This document shows positions 7,504 to 16,316 of a stretch of DNA of 56,969 bases, in pieces. Position 1 is the stretch's first letter. Each line of letters begins with the position of its first letter. A program made the translations under genes and the position numbers. A model generated the notes under the pieces. That model was not told the DNA's origin, made no database searches, and saw nothing but the letters and a program-made list of their open reading frames with translations. The stretch spans positions 1 through 56,969 of the forward strand of contig NZ_NPJA01000055.1 of assembly GCF_002251295.1 (NCBI RefSeq). The letters are read 5' to 3'. The DNA comes from Prevotella sp. P5-50 (GTDB lineage: Bacteria; Bacteroidota; Bacteroidia; Bacteroidales; Bacteroidaceae).

Positions 7504-8650
7504 GGAGGAGAGTCTGAAAAGATTCCACCCCTGGGTGTTTTCGGGAGCTATACAGGCTATCGAAGAAGGAATAGAGGAGGGCGATACCGTTTGCCTCGTA
7601 AATAGAAATGGCGACTTCATTGCCGTGGGCCACTACCAAGAGGGGTCTATCGCCGTTCGTGTGCTCACCTTCGAGGATCGGGAAATTGACGACGATTTCT
7701 GGCATTCACGAATCTCATCTGCGCTGAAAATGCGTCAATCCATCGGCATTGCCGACTCGCCATCCAACAATACCTACCGACTGGTACACGGAGAGGGCGA
7801 CAATCTGCCCGGACTTATTATAGATGTGTATGGCGATACTGCCGTGATGCAAGCCCATTCCATCGGCATGCACAAGGTCAGAAAGGAGATTGCCAAGGCA
7901 CTCGTCGATGTGATGGAATCGCGCATTTCCAATGTGTATTACAAGAGCGAAACAACCTTGCCGTTTATGGACGCAACAGACATGAACGGATTCATTTACG
8001 GAGGAAGCGACAATAACGTGGCGTTGGAAAACGGACTCAAATTCCGAGTTGACTGGCTGAAAGGACAGAAAACCGGATTCTTTGTGGATCAACGCGAAAA
8101 CAGATCACTCCTGGAGAAATATGCAGCAGGGAAGCGTGTGCTCAATATGTTCTGCTACACCGGCGGATTCTCTTTCTATGCGATGCGCGGAGGTGCACAA
8201 CTGGTACACTCTGTTGACAGTTCGGCAAAAGCCATCGACCTGACCAGAGAGAACGTATCGCTCAATTTCCCTGGCGACCAGCGCCATGAGGCCTTTTGTG
8301 AAGATGCCTTCAAATACCTGGAGAAAGCAGGCGACAACTATAATCTGATTATCCTCGACCCGCCAGCCTTTGCGAAGCACAGAGGGGCGCTGCATAATGC
8401 GCTGAAGGGCTACACCCGTCTGAATCAGAAAGCATTTGAAAAAATAGAAAGGGGAGGCATCCTCTTTACCTTCTCTTGTTCACAGGTGGTTACGAAAGAC
8501 CATTTCAGAAATGCTGTGTTTACTGCTGCTGCATTAGCAAAAAGAAATGTGAGAATACTCCATCAGCTCCATCAGCCTGCCGATCATCCTATCAATATTT
8601 ATCATCCGGAAGGAGAGTACCTCAAAGGACTCGTCCTTTACGTGGAATAA
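7472..8650 (+). CDS. rlmI: RlmI-type 23S rRNA (cytosine-5) methyltransferase
   Basis: A 392-residue class I SAM-dependent RNA methyltransferase with an N-terminal PUA domain starting immediately at the Met (PQIILKKGKEESLKRFHPWV). The family methylates C1962 of 23S rRNA. The SAM-binding motif follows RVLNMFCYTGGFSFYA, the substrate loop is ILDPPAFAKHRG, and the likely catalytic Cys is in FTFSCSQ. The PUA domain begins at this ATG, so the 32-bp overlap with the exonuclease gene appears real rather than a wrong start. The exact target nucleotide is inferred from family only. Confidence 0.88.
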   Translation: MYPQIILKKGKEESLKRFHPWVFSGAIQAIEEGIEEGDTVCLVNRNGDFIAVGHYQEGSIAVRVLTFEDREIDDDFWHSRISSALKMRQSIGIADSPSNNTYRLVHGEGDNLPGLIIDVYGDTAVMQAHSIGMHKVRKEIAKALVDVMESRISNVYYKSETTLPFMDATDMNGFIYGGSDNNVALENGLKFRVDWLKGQKTGFFVDQRENRSLLEKYAAGKRVLNMFCYTGGFSFYAMRGGAQLVHSVDSSAKAIDLTRENVSLNFPGDQRHEAFCEDAFKYLEKAGDNYNLIILDPPAFAKHRGALHNALKGYTRLNQKAFEKIERGGILFTFSCSQVVTKDHFRNAVFTAAALAKRNVRILHQLHQPADHPINIYHPEGEYLKGLVLYVE

Positions 8651-8679
8651 AATAACATGCAATAACAGGAGGACATCGA

Positions 8680-9993
8680 ATGGTGGAGAAAGTCAAGGCC
8701 TTCATGAGTCAGCATCAGCTGCTTGACGACAGGGAAATGTATCTTGTTGCGTTAAGCGGTGGGGCTGATAGTGTGGCATTGCTACTCGTTCTTCACGAGA
8801 TGAAGATCAAGATCCATGCCGTCCATTGCAATTTCCACCTGAGAGGGGAAGAATCGGATAGGGACGAAGCGTTCTGCGAATCCCTTTGTCACAGGCTCGA
8901 CATTCCCTTTCATCGCATCCATTTTGATACGCAGACCTACGCAGAACTGCATCACATGAGTATCGAACTGGCTGCGCGTGAGTTGCGATACGGCTATTTT
9001 GAACAGCTCAGAATGGATATCGGCGCGAAGGGGGTGTGCGTGGCTCATCATCGTGACGATTCGGTAGAAACCATTCTCATGAATCTGGCAAGAGGTACGG
9101 GCATACATGGCCTTACAGGTATCAGTCCACGACAAGGGAATGTGTTAAGACCCCTGTTGGGAGTGACAAGGGCAGAGATTGAACAGTTTTTGGCAGACCG
9201 TCAGCAGCCCTTTGTTACCGATTCCACCAATCTTGAGGATGACGCTACGCGCAATAAGGTGAGACATCATATCGTACCCCTGTTGAAGCAAATCAATCCG
9301 AAGGCTGCCGAAAACATTCTCCTCATGGCAGAAAGAATGGCAGGAGCAGAACAGATGATGGAAAGACTGTTGAAGCCCTTGAGAAACCAGACGGAATATA
9401 CCAAACAGGAAATTCTGGAGGATGTGGGAAATGACTACCTGTTGTATGAACTCTTGCGGGATAAAGGCTTTAATGCCCGACAATGTACGCAAATTTTCAA
9501 TAGCATGATGGCGGATGGTACCGGTCGTGCTTTCATGTCGAAAGACTATGAATTGGTCATCGACCGAGATCGGATTGTTATGGAAAAGCAAAAGCCTGCT
9601 TTTCGGCAGATCACAATTCCAGAACCAGGAGTCTATGTCATGCAGCATAACGAAAAACTCCGAGTCGGGATGGCAGATAAACCCCGTGACTTCAAGGTTT
9701 CCAAAGCGTCACACAAGATTACCGTTGATGCCGACAAGATACGCTTTCCTCTTGTCGTCAGACTGGTACAACAAGGAGATGTGATGATTCCTTTTGGCAT
9801 GAAGGGACATAAGTTGTTGAGTGATCTGATGACCGACTGCAAGATGACACTTTTGGACAAGCGCCGCCAGCGTGTGGTAGTGGATGCTTCGGGTGTCGTG
9901 GTTTGGCTCATGGGAAAACGTTGTGACAATCGTGTGGCTGTTGATGATACTACCCAACGAATACTCACCATTGAGATTGATTTGGAAGCATAA
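8680..9993 (+). CDS. tilS: tRNA(Ile)-lysidine synthetase TilS
   Basis: A 437-residue essential enzyme that ligates lysine to C34 of the CAU-anticodon tRNA-Ile with ATP, switching its decoding from AUG to AUA. The PP-loop ATP site is LSGGADSVALL (25-35), followed by HCNFHLRGEES and VAHHRDDSVETILMNLARGTG, all diagnostic of TilS. The C-terminal half holds the TilS substrate-binding domains, ending with LMGKRCDNRVAVD. It lies 29 bp downstream of rlmI and is likely co-transcribed, forming a small RNA-processing cluster. Confidence 0.96.
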   Translation: MVEKVKAFMSQHQLLDDREMYLVALSGGADSVALLLVLHEMKIKIHAVHCNFHLRGEESDRDEAFCESLCHRLDIPFHRIHFDTQTYAELHHMSIELAARELRYGYFEQLRMDIGAKGVCVAHHRDDSVETILMNLARGTGIHGLTGISPRQGNVLRPLLGVTRAEIEQFLADRQQPFVTDSTNLEDDATRNKVRHHIVPLLKQINPKAAENILLMAERMAGAEQMMERLLKPLRNQTEYTKQEILEDVGNDYLLYELLRDKGFNARQCTQIFNSMMADGTGRAFMSKDYELVIDRDRIVMEKQKPAFRQITIPEPGVYVMQHNEKLRVGMADKPRDFKVSKASHKITVDADKIRFPLVVRLVQQGDVMIPFGMKGHKLLSDLMTDCKMTLLDKRRQRVVVDASGVVVWLMGKRCDNRVAVDDTTQRILTIEIDLEA

Positions 9994-10064
9994 CCTCCCA
10001 TAGAAATCGCTATCAGAAAATCAAAAGAGATCATACAAATATTCAATTCATCAATCATTTCATT

Positions 10065-10277
10065 ATGGACAAACTACCGAAAGACCCCGCAATTCTAGTA
10101 TCAAGCATCAACATGTTTCTGCGTGATGAAGAGTTTGACTCTTTGGAAGCCCTTTGCTATTGTTACAATCAAGAGCCACAGGCGTTGAAAGACTATCTCT
10201 ACGCCCATGGATTCGTCTATTCTGAGGAACAACATCAGTTTCGACCCCAAGGCTTTGAAACCAATACCGACCTTTGA
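10065..10277 (+). CDS. DUF4250 family small protein
   Basis: A 70-residue cytoplasmic protein matching DUF4250: it opens MDKLPKDPAILVSSINMFLRD and continues with a short helical segment (SLEALCYCYNQ, LKDYLYAHGF) that could form a small helix-turn-helix-like bundle. Function unknown in the family. It follows tilS after 71 bp and overlaps the 5' end of the next reading frame only if that frame uses a TTG start. Confidence 0.8.
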   Translation: MDKLPKDPAILVSSINMFLRDEEFDSLEALCYCYNQEPQALKDYLYAHGFVYSEEQHQFRPQGFETNTDL

Positions 10278-10294
10278 CCGCTCTAACGAATACT

Positions 10295-10549
10295 ATGACG
10301 ATGAATATTCCTCATGATGCTATAGAAACAGCCTATAGCTTCTTTCACCAAAAGCAACGAATCTATCAATTTTCTACCCTGTCGTGGCAGAAAGACGATA
10401 TTGAAATGGCTATTGCTGATTATGTAGAATCGATGAATGAAGATCTTTATGCCAGATTGGCAAAAGGTAAACCCGACTTCTTGCGCGACCATAGGCGTTT
10501 TGCCGAAGAACTCCTGGATGCGGTAGAACAGTTGGAACAACTGCTTTAA
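10295..10549 (+). CDS. Small uncharacterised protein, acidic C-terminus
   Basis: I do not recognise this protein of about 84 residues. It has no signal peptide or membrane segment. It is helical and charged, with an aromatic-rich middle (YSFFHQKQRIYQF) and a Leu/Glu-rich end (AEELLDAVEQLEQLL) that could dimerise. The frame extends back to a TTG at 10274 that would overlap the DUF4250 stop; I chose the ATG at 10295, and 10301 (second ATG) is equally possible. It sits between DUF4250 and dinB in the same direction and may be part of the same transcript. Confidence 0.6.
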   Translation: MTMNIPHDAIETAYSFFHQKQRIYQFSTLSWQKDDIEMAIADYVESMNEDLYARLAKGKPDFLRDHRRFAEELLDAVEQLEQLL

Positions 10550-10616
10550 CCGCTTGAAAAAGAATACGGAAAGAGACACGTTAACAATATAGGATGGTAA
10601 TCCATCAATCGCCCTG

Positions 10617-11705
10617 ATGAAGATTATTCATGTGGATATGGATCAGTTTTTTGCTGCTGTAGAACAGCAAGACAATCCAAAACTAAAAGGCAAACCTATT
10701 GCAGTAGGACATGATGCCGAACGTGGTGTGGTGTCAACAGCAAGCTACGAAGCCAGACGCTTTGGAGTACATTCGGCACAGTCTATTCAGTTGGCCAAAC
10801 GGCTATGTCCAGAACTCATCATCGTAGAGCCCCATTTCCAACGATACAAAGAAGTATCGGCACATTTGCACGAGATATTCCACGAATATACCGACCTCAT
10901 AGAACCCATATCCCTCGACGAAGCCTTTCTCGATGTAACAGAAAACAAGAAAGGCATTGAACTGGCGGTGGATATTGCAAAAGAAATCAAACAGCGCATC
11001 TATCAGACAACGGGACTTACCGCATCGGCAGGTGTGAGCTACTGTAAGTTTATAGCGAAGATAGCCTCTGACTGGCGCAAGCCCGATGGGCTGACGGTCA
11101 TTCATCCCGACAGGGCATTAGACTTTATTTCCCGACTCAAAGTGGATAGGATATGGGGCGTGGGGCCAAAGACTGCAGAGAAAATGCACCACATGGGTAT
11201 CTTCACCGGATTAGATCTGCGCAACACGCCCCTTAACCAACTCACGGAAGAATTTGGCAAGATGGGACAGGTGTTTTACGAATTCTCACGAGGCATAGAC
11301 TCACGTCCCGTGATCAGCGAATGGGAGCGTAAGAGTGTGAGTTGTGAACAAACCTTTGACAATAACATCAGTGACAATTCCGCCGTTACCATTCAACTCT
11401 ACCACATGGTACTGAATTTGGTTGGGCGGATAGAGAAAAACAATTTTGAGGGGCGTACGCTAACGCTGAAGGTCAAGTTTCAGGACTTTCAGCAAATCAC
11501 CCGCAGCATTACCGTTGACCGTGTTCTCCGTTGCAAAGACGATATCCTTCCTTTAGCCAAACAGTTGATCCGTCAGGTTGAGTTTCATTCACATCCCATC
11601 CGACTGTTGGGCTTGTGTGTCTCTAACCATAAGCGTGTTAACCCGTCAGAGCCCGCTAAATATATAGAACTGGAACTGGAGTTTGAACCCTGGCCAGACG
11701 AATGA
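10617..11705 (+). CDS. dinB: DNA polymerase IV (Y-family, DinB)
   Basis: A 362-residue translesion polymerase that extends mismatched or bulged primer ends and bypasses minor-groove lesions. Catalytic acidic residues are in IHVDMDQFFAAVE (Asp7) and SLDEAFLDV (Asp101, Glu102). The steric-gate region, palm/fingers, thumb (VDRIWGVGPKTAEKMHHMGI helix-hairpin-helix) and little finger are complete. The C-terminus ends LELEFEPWPDE with no obvious QLxLF clamp-binding peptide. The gene converges on the GH25 gene with only 9 bp between stop codons, so terminators must lie inside coding sequence or be absent. No LexA-type site was recognised upstream. Confidence 0.95.
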   Translation: MKIIHVDMDQFFAAVEQQDNPKLKGKPIAVGHDAERGVVSTASYEARRFGVHSAQSIQLAKRLCPELIIVEPHFQRYKEVSAHLHEIFHEYTDLIEPISLDEAFLDVTENKKGIELAVDIAKEIKQRIYQTTGLTASAGVSYCKFIAKIASDWRKPDGLTVIHPDRALDFISRLKVDRIWGVGPKTAEKMHHMGIFTGLDLRNTPLNQLTEEFGKMGQVFYEFSRGIDSRPVISEWERKSVSCEQTFDNNISDNSAVTIQLYHMVLNLVGRIEKNNFEGRTLTLKVKFQDFQQITRSITVDRVLRCKDDILPLAKQLIRQVEFHSHPIRLLGLCVSNHKRVNPSEPAKYIELELEFEPWPDE

Positions 11706-11714
11706 CTCACAGAG

Positions 11715-13139
11715 TTACTTCATGGTATTATTGCGAAGAAACTCCTGATACTGCAGACCATAGCCATTGAAAACATTGATGTCAACAGGACCGTGGATGC
11801 CTGCAACACGGCCTTCAGGACTGAGTTGCCAGAATACCAGATGTACGTCAGGCTTGTACTCGCCATAACGGGCAATCCATACCTGATAACGCTGCTTGAT
11901 ATCAGGAGCCTTGGACAGATAGCGGTTGACGAACATCTGGCTGACGTAGAGTATGGGGCGGTGTCCTGTGGAACGCTCAACAATATTGCACCAGGTACGA
12001 ATATGCTTGAATAACTGTTCTGCACCACCAATAGCGGCAATCTGAGCATGAGAGGGTTCGACATCGAGAACAGGCGGAAAGTCGCCTCGGCGAAATTGTG
12101 CATATCGCAGAAAATGGCGTGCTTGTCTTTCTGCTGAGGTTTTGAGTGACATGAAATGGTATGCTCCTACACGTATGCCCTGACGTCGTGCCTGTTGACA
12201 GTCAGCAGCATAATAGCGATTGCGGATGGAAATGCCTTCAGTAGCTTTGATATAAACAAAGGAAATGGGGAAATCAGGACGCCCCATGACATGTTTATTG
12301 TGTTTCGAACCGAGTGAAGTGATGCGAACTTGACGCCAGTTTATTGTAAACCGTTTACGTCCTTTCTCATGCTGGTGGCGAGAGATGTCGATGCCATAGA
12401 TGCGTTCTGAGGTGTATTTGATTTTTTCCCCAAGGAATCTTCCCTTTCGCCATTCGCCAGCTTTTATGCCATGCGAAGAGGATTCAAATCCCCATCCTTC
12501 GGGACGGTCATTCACCCACATGCCGGTGTAACTGCTTCCATCTTGTCGTACGATACTTCCTTGTCCGGAAGCCAGTCCCAAAGTGTCCATCTGTCCATCA
12601 TAACAGCCTTCGTCATCGTAACGTCGTGCTACCACGATGGTATCGTTATCCCACAGACCACAAACAATACGTCCCTGAGGATCCCGCCAGACAGCAGGAC
12701 CGTTGAGCAGACCGAAATGGAATCTTCCTGCCTTCCAATAGCCACCATTGATGCGTACCGCTATCAAGGGGCGCTTTGTTTCAGGAATATAGCGTCTGCC
12801 TATGATACGACGTGTGGAATCAGTCTGCAGCAGACTCTTCAGTCGAATTTGTTCTTGTTGCAGTTGGTTGTCGTGTTGTGCTATCAAATCAAATCCCTCG
12901 TCGGTCACATTATGTACAGCAAAATAATCGTCCATAGCCTCTCTCTCTTTCCGAATCTGATCAAGCCTATGGTGAAGTGAGTCATCAGATGGTCTGCCAG
13001 CCATGATAATTTCCCATTTAGGCCCAATACCCATATTGCGGTTATTCAACCAATCGCGGTAATACCGCCAACCAATAGCAATAGCTGTTCCTACTACCAG
13101 TAGGCAGACGACAAGATCTATCCGACGTTTAGTACACAT
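11715..13139 (-). CDS. Membrane-anchored GH25 lysozyme with MORN repeats
   Basis: A 474-residue protein. Residues 9-27 form a signal anchor; the next stretch (about 40-115) is helical and charged. Residues about 125-240 contain MORN-like repeats (for example GQGSIVRQDGSSYTGMWVNDRPEGWG). Residues 248-470 are a glycoside hydrolase family 25 lysozyme domain: YGIDISRHQ (Asp251), VYIKATEG, GAYHFMS and the catalytic DxE in PPVLDVEPS (Asp359, Glu361). GH25 enzymes cleave the MurNAc-GlcNAc bond of peptidoglycan. It is the last gene of the kdsB-nudC minus-strand run, 31 bp after nudC. The MORN-GH25 combination suggests a cell-wall remodelling enzyme facing the periplasm. Confidence 0.88.
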   Translation of the reverse strand: MCTKRRIDLVVCLLVVGTAIAIGWRYYRDWLNNRNMGIGPKWEIIMAGRPSDDSLHHRLDQIRKEREAMDDYFAVHNVTDEGFDLIAQHDNQLQQEQIRLKSLLQTDSTRRIIGRRYIPETKRPLIAVRINGGYWKAGRFHFGLLNGPAVWRDPQGRIVCGLWDNDTIVVARRYDDEGCYDGQMDTLGLASGQGSIVRQDGSSYTGMWVNDRPEGWGFESSSHGIKAGEWRKGRFLGEKIKYTSERIYGIDISRHQHEKGRKRFTINWRQVRITSLGSKHNKHVMGRPDFPISFVYIKATEGISIRNRYYAADCQQARRQGIRVGAYHFMSLKTSAERQARHFLRYAQFRRGDFPPVLDVEPSHAQIAAIGGAEQLFKHIRTWCNIVERSTGHRPILYVSQMFVNRYLSKAPDIKQRYQVWIARYGEYKPDVHLVFWQLSPEGRVAGIHGPVDINVFNGYGLQYQEFLRNNTMK

Positions 13140-13170
13140 TTTTTAAACCTCCTGAACAATAATCTTTTGA

Positions 13171-13938
13171 CTATTCTTTATTAGAATCTTCTTTAGACTT
13201 CAGATCCAGCCAGTAGTCGATGATTTGACGGGCAATGGAGAGCTTCTCTGGAATTTGTGGTAAGTGGTGACGATTGAACCACGCGCCACGTGAGAGTTCT
13301 GATCGCTGCAGATGAATGTCTCCGTTGTCATATTCTGCAAGAAACCCAACCATCAGTCCGCAAGGGTAGGGCCAAGGCTGTGAACCGTAATAGTGCAGGT
13401 TTTTGATGGTCAGTCCGGTCTCTTCCATGACCTCACGGCAAACAGCCTCTTCGAGCGTCTCACCGGTTTCCACGAATCCTGCTACAAGACCGTAGAAATC
13501 GCCACGGAAATTCTTGGCATGAACCAAAAGCACCTCATCGCCTCGGCTGACGAGTACGATGACAGCAGTAGCCAGTTGTGGCCACACCTCCTTACCACAT
13601 TGTGTGCAGCGCTTGGAGATGTCTGTATGGAATTTCATAGGAGCGCCACAAACTCCACAGAATTTGGTATTACTATCCCAATAAAGCAGTTCGTGGCATT
13701 TTCCAGCGAGAAGATAGTCGTGACTTGAAAGGTGATAGTAACTCTGTCGAAGTCCACACATTTTATAGCGTGGATTGTCAGTCAGAGGTTGGTCGATACG
13801 GTAGGCTTTCGCACCAGCAACATGGAGAATGTTGGTCCAAGGCTTGAGTTCGACAGGAGGTTCGGTAGGAATGCGTAATACATCACCGTCTTTCTCCAAG
13901 ACAAGGTCTGATTGACAAAATACGATATATTGTTCCAT
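13171..13938 (-). CDS. nudC: NAD(+)/NADH pyrophosphatase NudC
   Basis: A 255-residue Nudix hydrolase. The family splits NAD(H) to NMN(H) and AMP and can remove NAD caps from RNA 5' ends. A four-cysteine zinc site (Cys94, Cys97, Cys111, Cys114) precedes the Nudix box GFVETGETLEEAVCREVMEETGL (154-176). Just after it is SQPWPYP (186-192), the signature of the NudC subfamily. Start ATG at 13938 is 3 bp from the upstream small ORF, so these are coupled. The gene lies in the kdsB operon direction. Confidence 0.93.
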   Translation of the reverse strand: MEQYIVFCQSDLVLEKDGDVLRIPTEPPVELKPWTNILHVAGAKAYRIDQPLTDNPRYKMCGLRQSYYHLSSHDYLLAGKCHELLYWDSNTKFCGVCGAPMKFHTDISKRCTQCGKEVWPQLATAVIVLVSRGDEVLLVHAKNFRGDFYGLVAGFVETGETLEEAVCREVMEETGLTIKNLHYYGSQPWPYPCGLMVGFLAEYDNGDIHLQRSELSRGAWFNRHHLPQIPEKLSIARQIIDYWLDLKSKEDSNKE

Positions 13939-13941
13939 GGC

Positions 13942-14223
13942 TTAATCCTCCTTGAAAATAAGACGACGGTCACGTTCGATAGCCGGTTTTGTCCATTCCT
14001 CCGGTACGAATCGCCAGTTGTTGAGTGGGAGAGCTTCTACCGTTCCCTGTTTTTCTATCATTTGTGTGAGATAATAGCGTTGGTCGTGCTTGCTCATATA
14101 AATTATACGCGAAGGAATATCCTCCTTGGCAATCCCTGCACCACGGGTAAGCAGTTCGCCTCCACCGTTGCCACGATAACTGTTAAAACCCATGAGGGCA
14201 AGCAATGTGAAAACTCTTATCAT
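13942..14223 (-). CDS. Small orphan protein between kdsB and nudC
   Basis: A frame of up to 93 residues that I do not recognise. It has no clear signal peptide, though the first 11 residues (MIRVFTLLALM) are hydrophobic; the alternative ATG at 14193 drops them. The rest is Gly-rich at the start (RGNGGGELLTRGAG) and then charged, with aromatic SKHDQRYYL and a C-terminus of EEWTKPAIERDRRLIF. It may be a fragment of a larger protein, but only 40 bp separate it from kdsB, so no upstream remainder is present. It ends 3 bp before nudC, which supports translation. Confidence 0.5.
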   Translation of the reverse strand: MIRVFTLLALMGFNSYRGNGGGELLTRGAGIAKEDIPSRIIYMSKHDQRYYLTQMIEKQGTVEALPLNNWRFVPEEWTKPAIERDRRLIFKED

Positions 14224-14263
14224 GTGTGAATTGTGGATAGATTGTAATTATAATAGAAAATCG

Positions 14264-15016
14264 TTATCTCTGTTTCCCTTGATTGATAAGAAACTGTTCT
14301 GCGCGTTCAAGGTCGGCAGGGGTGTCAATACCAACGGTTTCAACATCAGTCAATCCGACACGAATGCGGTAGCCGTTTTCCAACCATCTTAACTGTTCGA
14401 GACTCTCTGCCAGTTCGAGGGGGGACTGAGGAAGTTGGGTGACTTCTCTGAGCACTTCACGACGATAGGCATAAAGTCCAAGATGTTTGAGATATGGATA
14501 GTGGTTGAGCCACGATTTAGGTTCCTGTCCACGTACGAACGGAATGACAGAACGGCTAAAATACAAGGCGAAGCCCTGTTTGTCGCAAACAATCTTCGGA
14601 GAGTTAGGATTTTCCGTAGCTTCCATGGAGTCAAAGCGTTTTCCAAGTGTACCAATTTGCGTTTCCTCACAATCGAAAAGCGACTGTAAGGTTTTGAGCT
14701 GTGAAGCATCAACAAACGGTTCGTCGCCCTGAATGTTAATCACGACATCAGCATCTGTACCTATCTTTTCTGCAGCTTCTTCAATACGGTCGGTACCACT
14801 TTTATGGTCAGCTCTTGTCATGATGGCGTGTCCGCCAAAACTTTCTACCACACGAGCGATGCGTTCGTCGTCGGTAGCAACATAAGCCTCGTCGAGCGCC
14901 TGTGCTGCCTTTTCATATACATGTTGTATGACTGGGCGTCCACCCAAAAGAGCCAACGGTTTGCCTGGAAACCTTGTAGATGCATATCGGGCTGGGATGA
15001 TAGCTATGAATTTCAT
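14264..15016 (-). CDS. kdsB: 3-deoxy-manno-octulosonate cytidylyltransferase (CMP-Kdo synthetase)
   Basis: KdsB activates Kdo with CTP to CMP-Kdo for attachment to lipid A, an essential LPS step in the cytoplasm. The 250-residue protein begins MKFIAIIPARYASTRFPGKPL, with the nucleotide-binding AR..STR..GKPL motif, then HVYEKA, ATDDERI and VVINIQGDEPF. I chose the ATG at 15016: the longer reading frame from 15046 would start before the likely transcription start given the -7 box at 15049-15056. It heads the minus-strand run kdsB, small ORF, nudC, GH25 lysozyme. Confidence 0.94.
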   Translation of the reverse strand: MKFIAIIPARYASTRFPGKPLALLGGRPVIQHVYEKAAQALDEAYVATDDERIARVVESFGGHAIMTRADHKSGTDRIEEAAEKIGTDADVVINIQGDEPFVDASQLKTLQSLFDCEETQIGTLGKRFDSMEATENPNSPKIVCDKQGFALYFSRSVIPFVRGQEPKSWLNHYPYLKHLGLYAYRREVLREVTQLPQSPLELAESLEQLRWLENGYRIRVGLTDVETVGIDTPADLERAEQFLINQGKQR

Positions 15017-15048
15017 TTTTCTATAGGATTTTTTATTTGTTTTCATTG

Positions 15049-15064
15049 CAAAGGTACAAAAATA
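15049..15064 (-). promoter_or_regulatory. Two abutting -7 boxes upstream of kdsB
   Basis: On the minus strand, TACCTTTG (15049-15056) is directly preceded by TATTTTTG (15057-15064); both fit TAnnTTTG. The nearer one gives a leader of about 30 nt to the ATG at 15016. No TTTG -33 element is visible at 19-21 bp. Confidence 0.6.
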
Positions 15065-15120
15065 TCCTTATGGTGCGTTAATATACGCTAACAAAAATGA
15101 TAAATACCGATTTTTTTTCA

Positions 15121-15128
15121 TACCTTTG
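15121..15128 (+). promoter_or_regulatory. -7 promoter box of the MORN-yhcH-glgB operon (TACCTTTG)
   Basis: TACCTTTG matches TAnnTTTG and lies 30 bp before the ATG at 15159, divergent from the kdsB promoter. It rules out the earlier in-frame TTG at 15126 as a start. Confidence 0.65.
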
Positions 15129-15158
15129 TTCCGATTTATTGCTATTAAAATAAAATCA

Positions 15159-16289
15159 ATGATTATTAGACTGAGATATTTCCTTACGATAACATTAGCG
15201 ACGGCAGCATTGACACTACCGGCGCAGAAGATAAAAGTCGGTGCGTGTACAACGGCCGATGGTGGCGAATACCAAGGTGAGATGGTTGGCGGAAAGCCAG
15301 ACGGACGTGGTCGGGCAACCTATAAAAACGGGGACTGGTATGAAGGTCTATACTCCAAAGGCAAACGTCAGGGAAAGGGTACTTATACTTTTTCCGATGG
15401 TGAAAAATATGAGGGAGAATGGTTCCAAGATCACCAGCATGGCGTTGGAACGTTCTATTTCCAAAACAATAATAAGTATGTAGGACTCTGGTATATTGAC
15501 GAACAACAGGGTCATGGTAAGATGTACTACTATAATGGTGACGTCTATGATGGCATGTGGAAACAGGACAAACGCGAAGGAAAAGGTCGTTATACGTTCA
15601 AAGACGGCACTTGGTATGAAGGTCTGTGGAAAGACGACATGAAATCAGGAAAAGGTGTTTATCATTGGCCAGACGGCTCGTCTTATGACGGCATGTACGC
15701 AAATAATTTACGTGATGGCAAAGGAGTGTTCAGATACTCCAATGGTGACGTTTATGTAGGACAATGGAAAGAAGACACCCCACACGGAAAAGGTATTTAT
15801 AAATTTCAGAGTGGCGACGTCTATGAAGGTGACTATGTACAGGGCGAACGTACCGGTATAGGCGTCTTCAAATTTGCCAATGGCGACAAATACACAGGAG
15901 CCTTTGTGGATGGCGACAAACAAGGCCAGGGCATACTTGTGTGGAAAAACGGGAACGTCTATCAAGGTGAATGGAAAGCCGACAAACCTAATGGATACGG
16001 AAAACTGACGATGAAGAACGGCGATGTCTTTGAAGGACAGTTCAAAAACGGAACCATACACGGACAAGGTGTAGCACGTTTTGCAGACGGGTCAAAATTC
16101 AAAGGACAGTTTATCAACGGACGAAGAAACGGACCTGCCGTAGAAGAGGATAAAAACGGCAAACGCTTTGAGGGATCCTATGTAGATGACAGACGTGACG
16201 GACGTTTTGTAGAAAAGGACGCCAACGGTAATGTTACAGCACAAGGTAACTATACAAGAGGACATCGTGAGGAAGACAAAACAAAATAA
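15159..16289 (+). CDS. Secreted MORN-repeat protein
   Basis: A protein of about 376 residues with an N-terminal signal peptide (MIIRLRYFLTITLATAALTLPAQ) followed almost entirely by about 14 MORN repeats of about 23 residues, each of the form YxGxWxxxxxxGxGxYxxxxG. MORN repeats form an elongated beta-hairpin solenoid and in other proteins bind lipids or partner proteins. The start at 15159 is chosen because the upstream TTG (15126) lies inside the -7 box. No enzyme domain is present. It leads a transcript with a YhcH-family protein and glycogen branching enzyme, 27 bp before the former. Its function and partner are unknown. Confidence 0.82.
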   Translation: MIIRLRYFLTITLATAALTLPAQKIKVGACTTADGGEYQGEMVGGKPDGRGRATYKNGDWYEGLYSKGKRQGKGTYTFSDGEKYEGEWFQDHQHGVGTFYFQNNNKYVGLWYIDEQQGHGKMYYYNGDVYDGMWKQDKREGKGRYTFKDGTWYEGLWKDDMKSGKGVYHWPDGSSYDGMYANNLRDGKGVFRYSNGDVYVGQWKEDTPHGKGIYKFQSGDVYEGDYVQGERTGIGVFKFANGDKYTGAFVDGDKQGQGILVWKNGNVYQGEWKADKPNGYGKLTMKNGDVFEGQFKNGTIHGQGVARFADGSKFKGQFINGRRNGPAVEEDKNGKRFEGSYVDDRRDGRFVEKDANGNVTAQGNYTRGHREEDKTK

Positions 16290-16316
16290 GCAACCCTTAA
16301 ATAAATCAATAGAATT

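Noticed and set aside
15016..15046. Longer kdsB start at 15046
   Set aside because: The -7 box at 15049-15056 would place the start before or at the transcription start, and the extra ten residues are not family-like.
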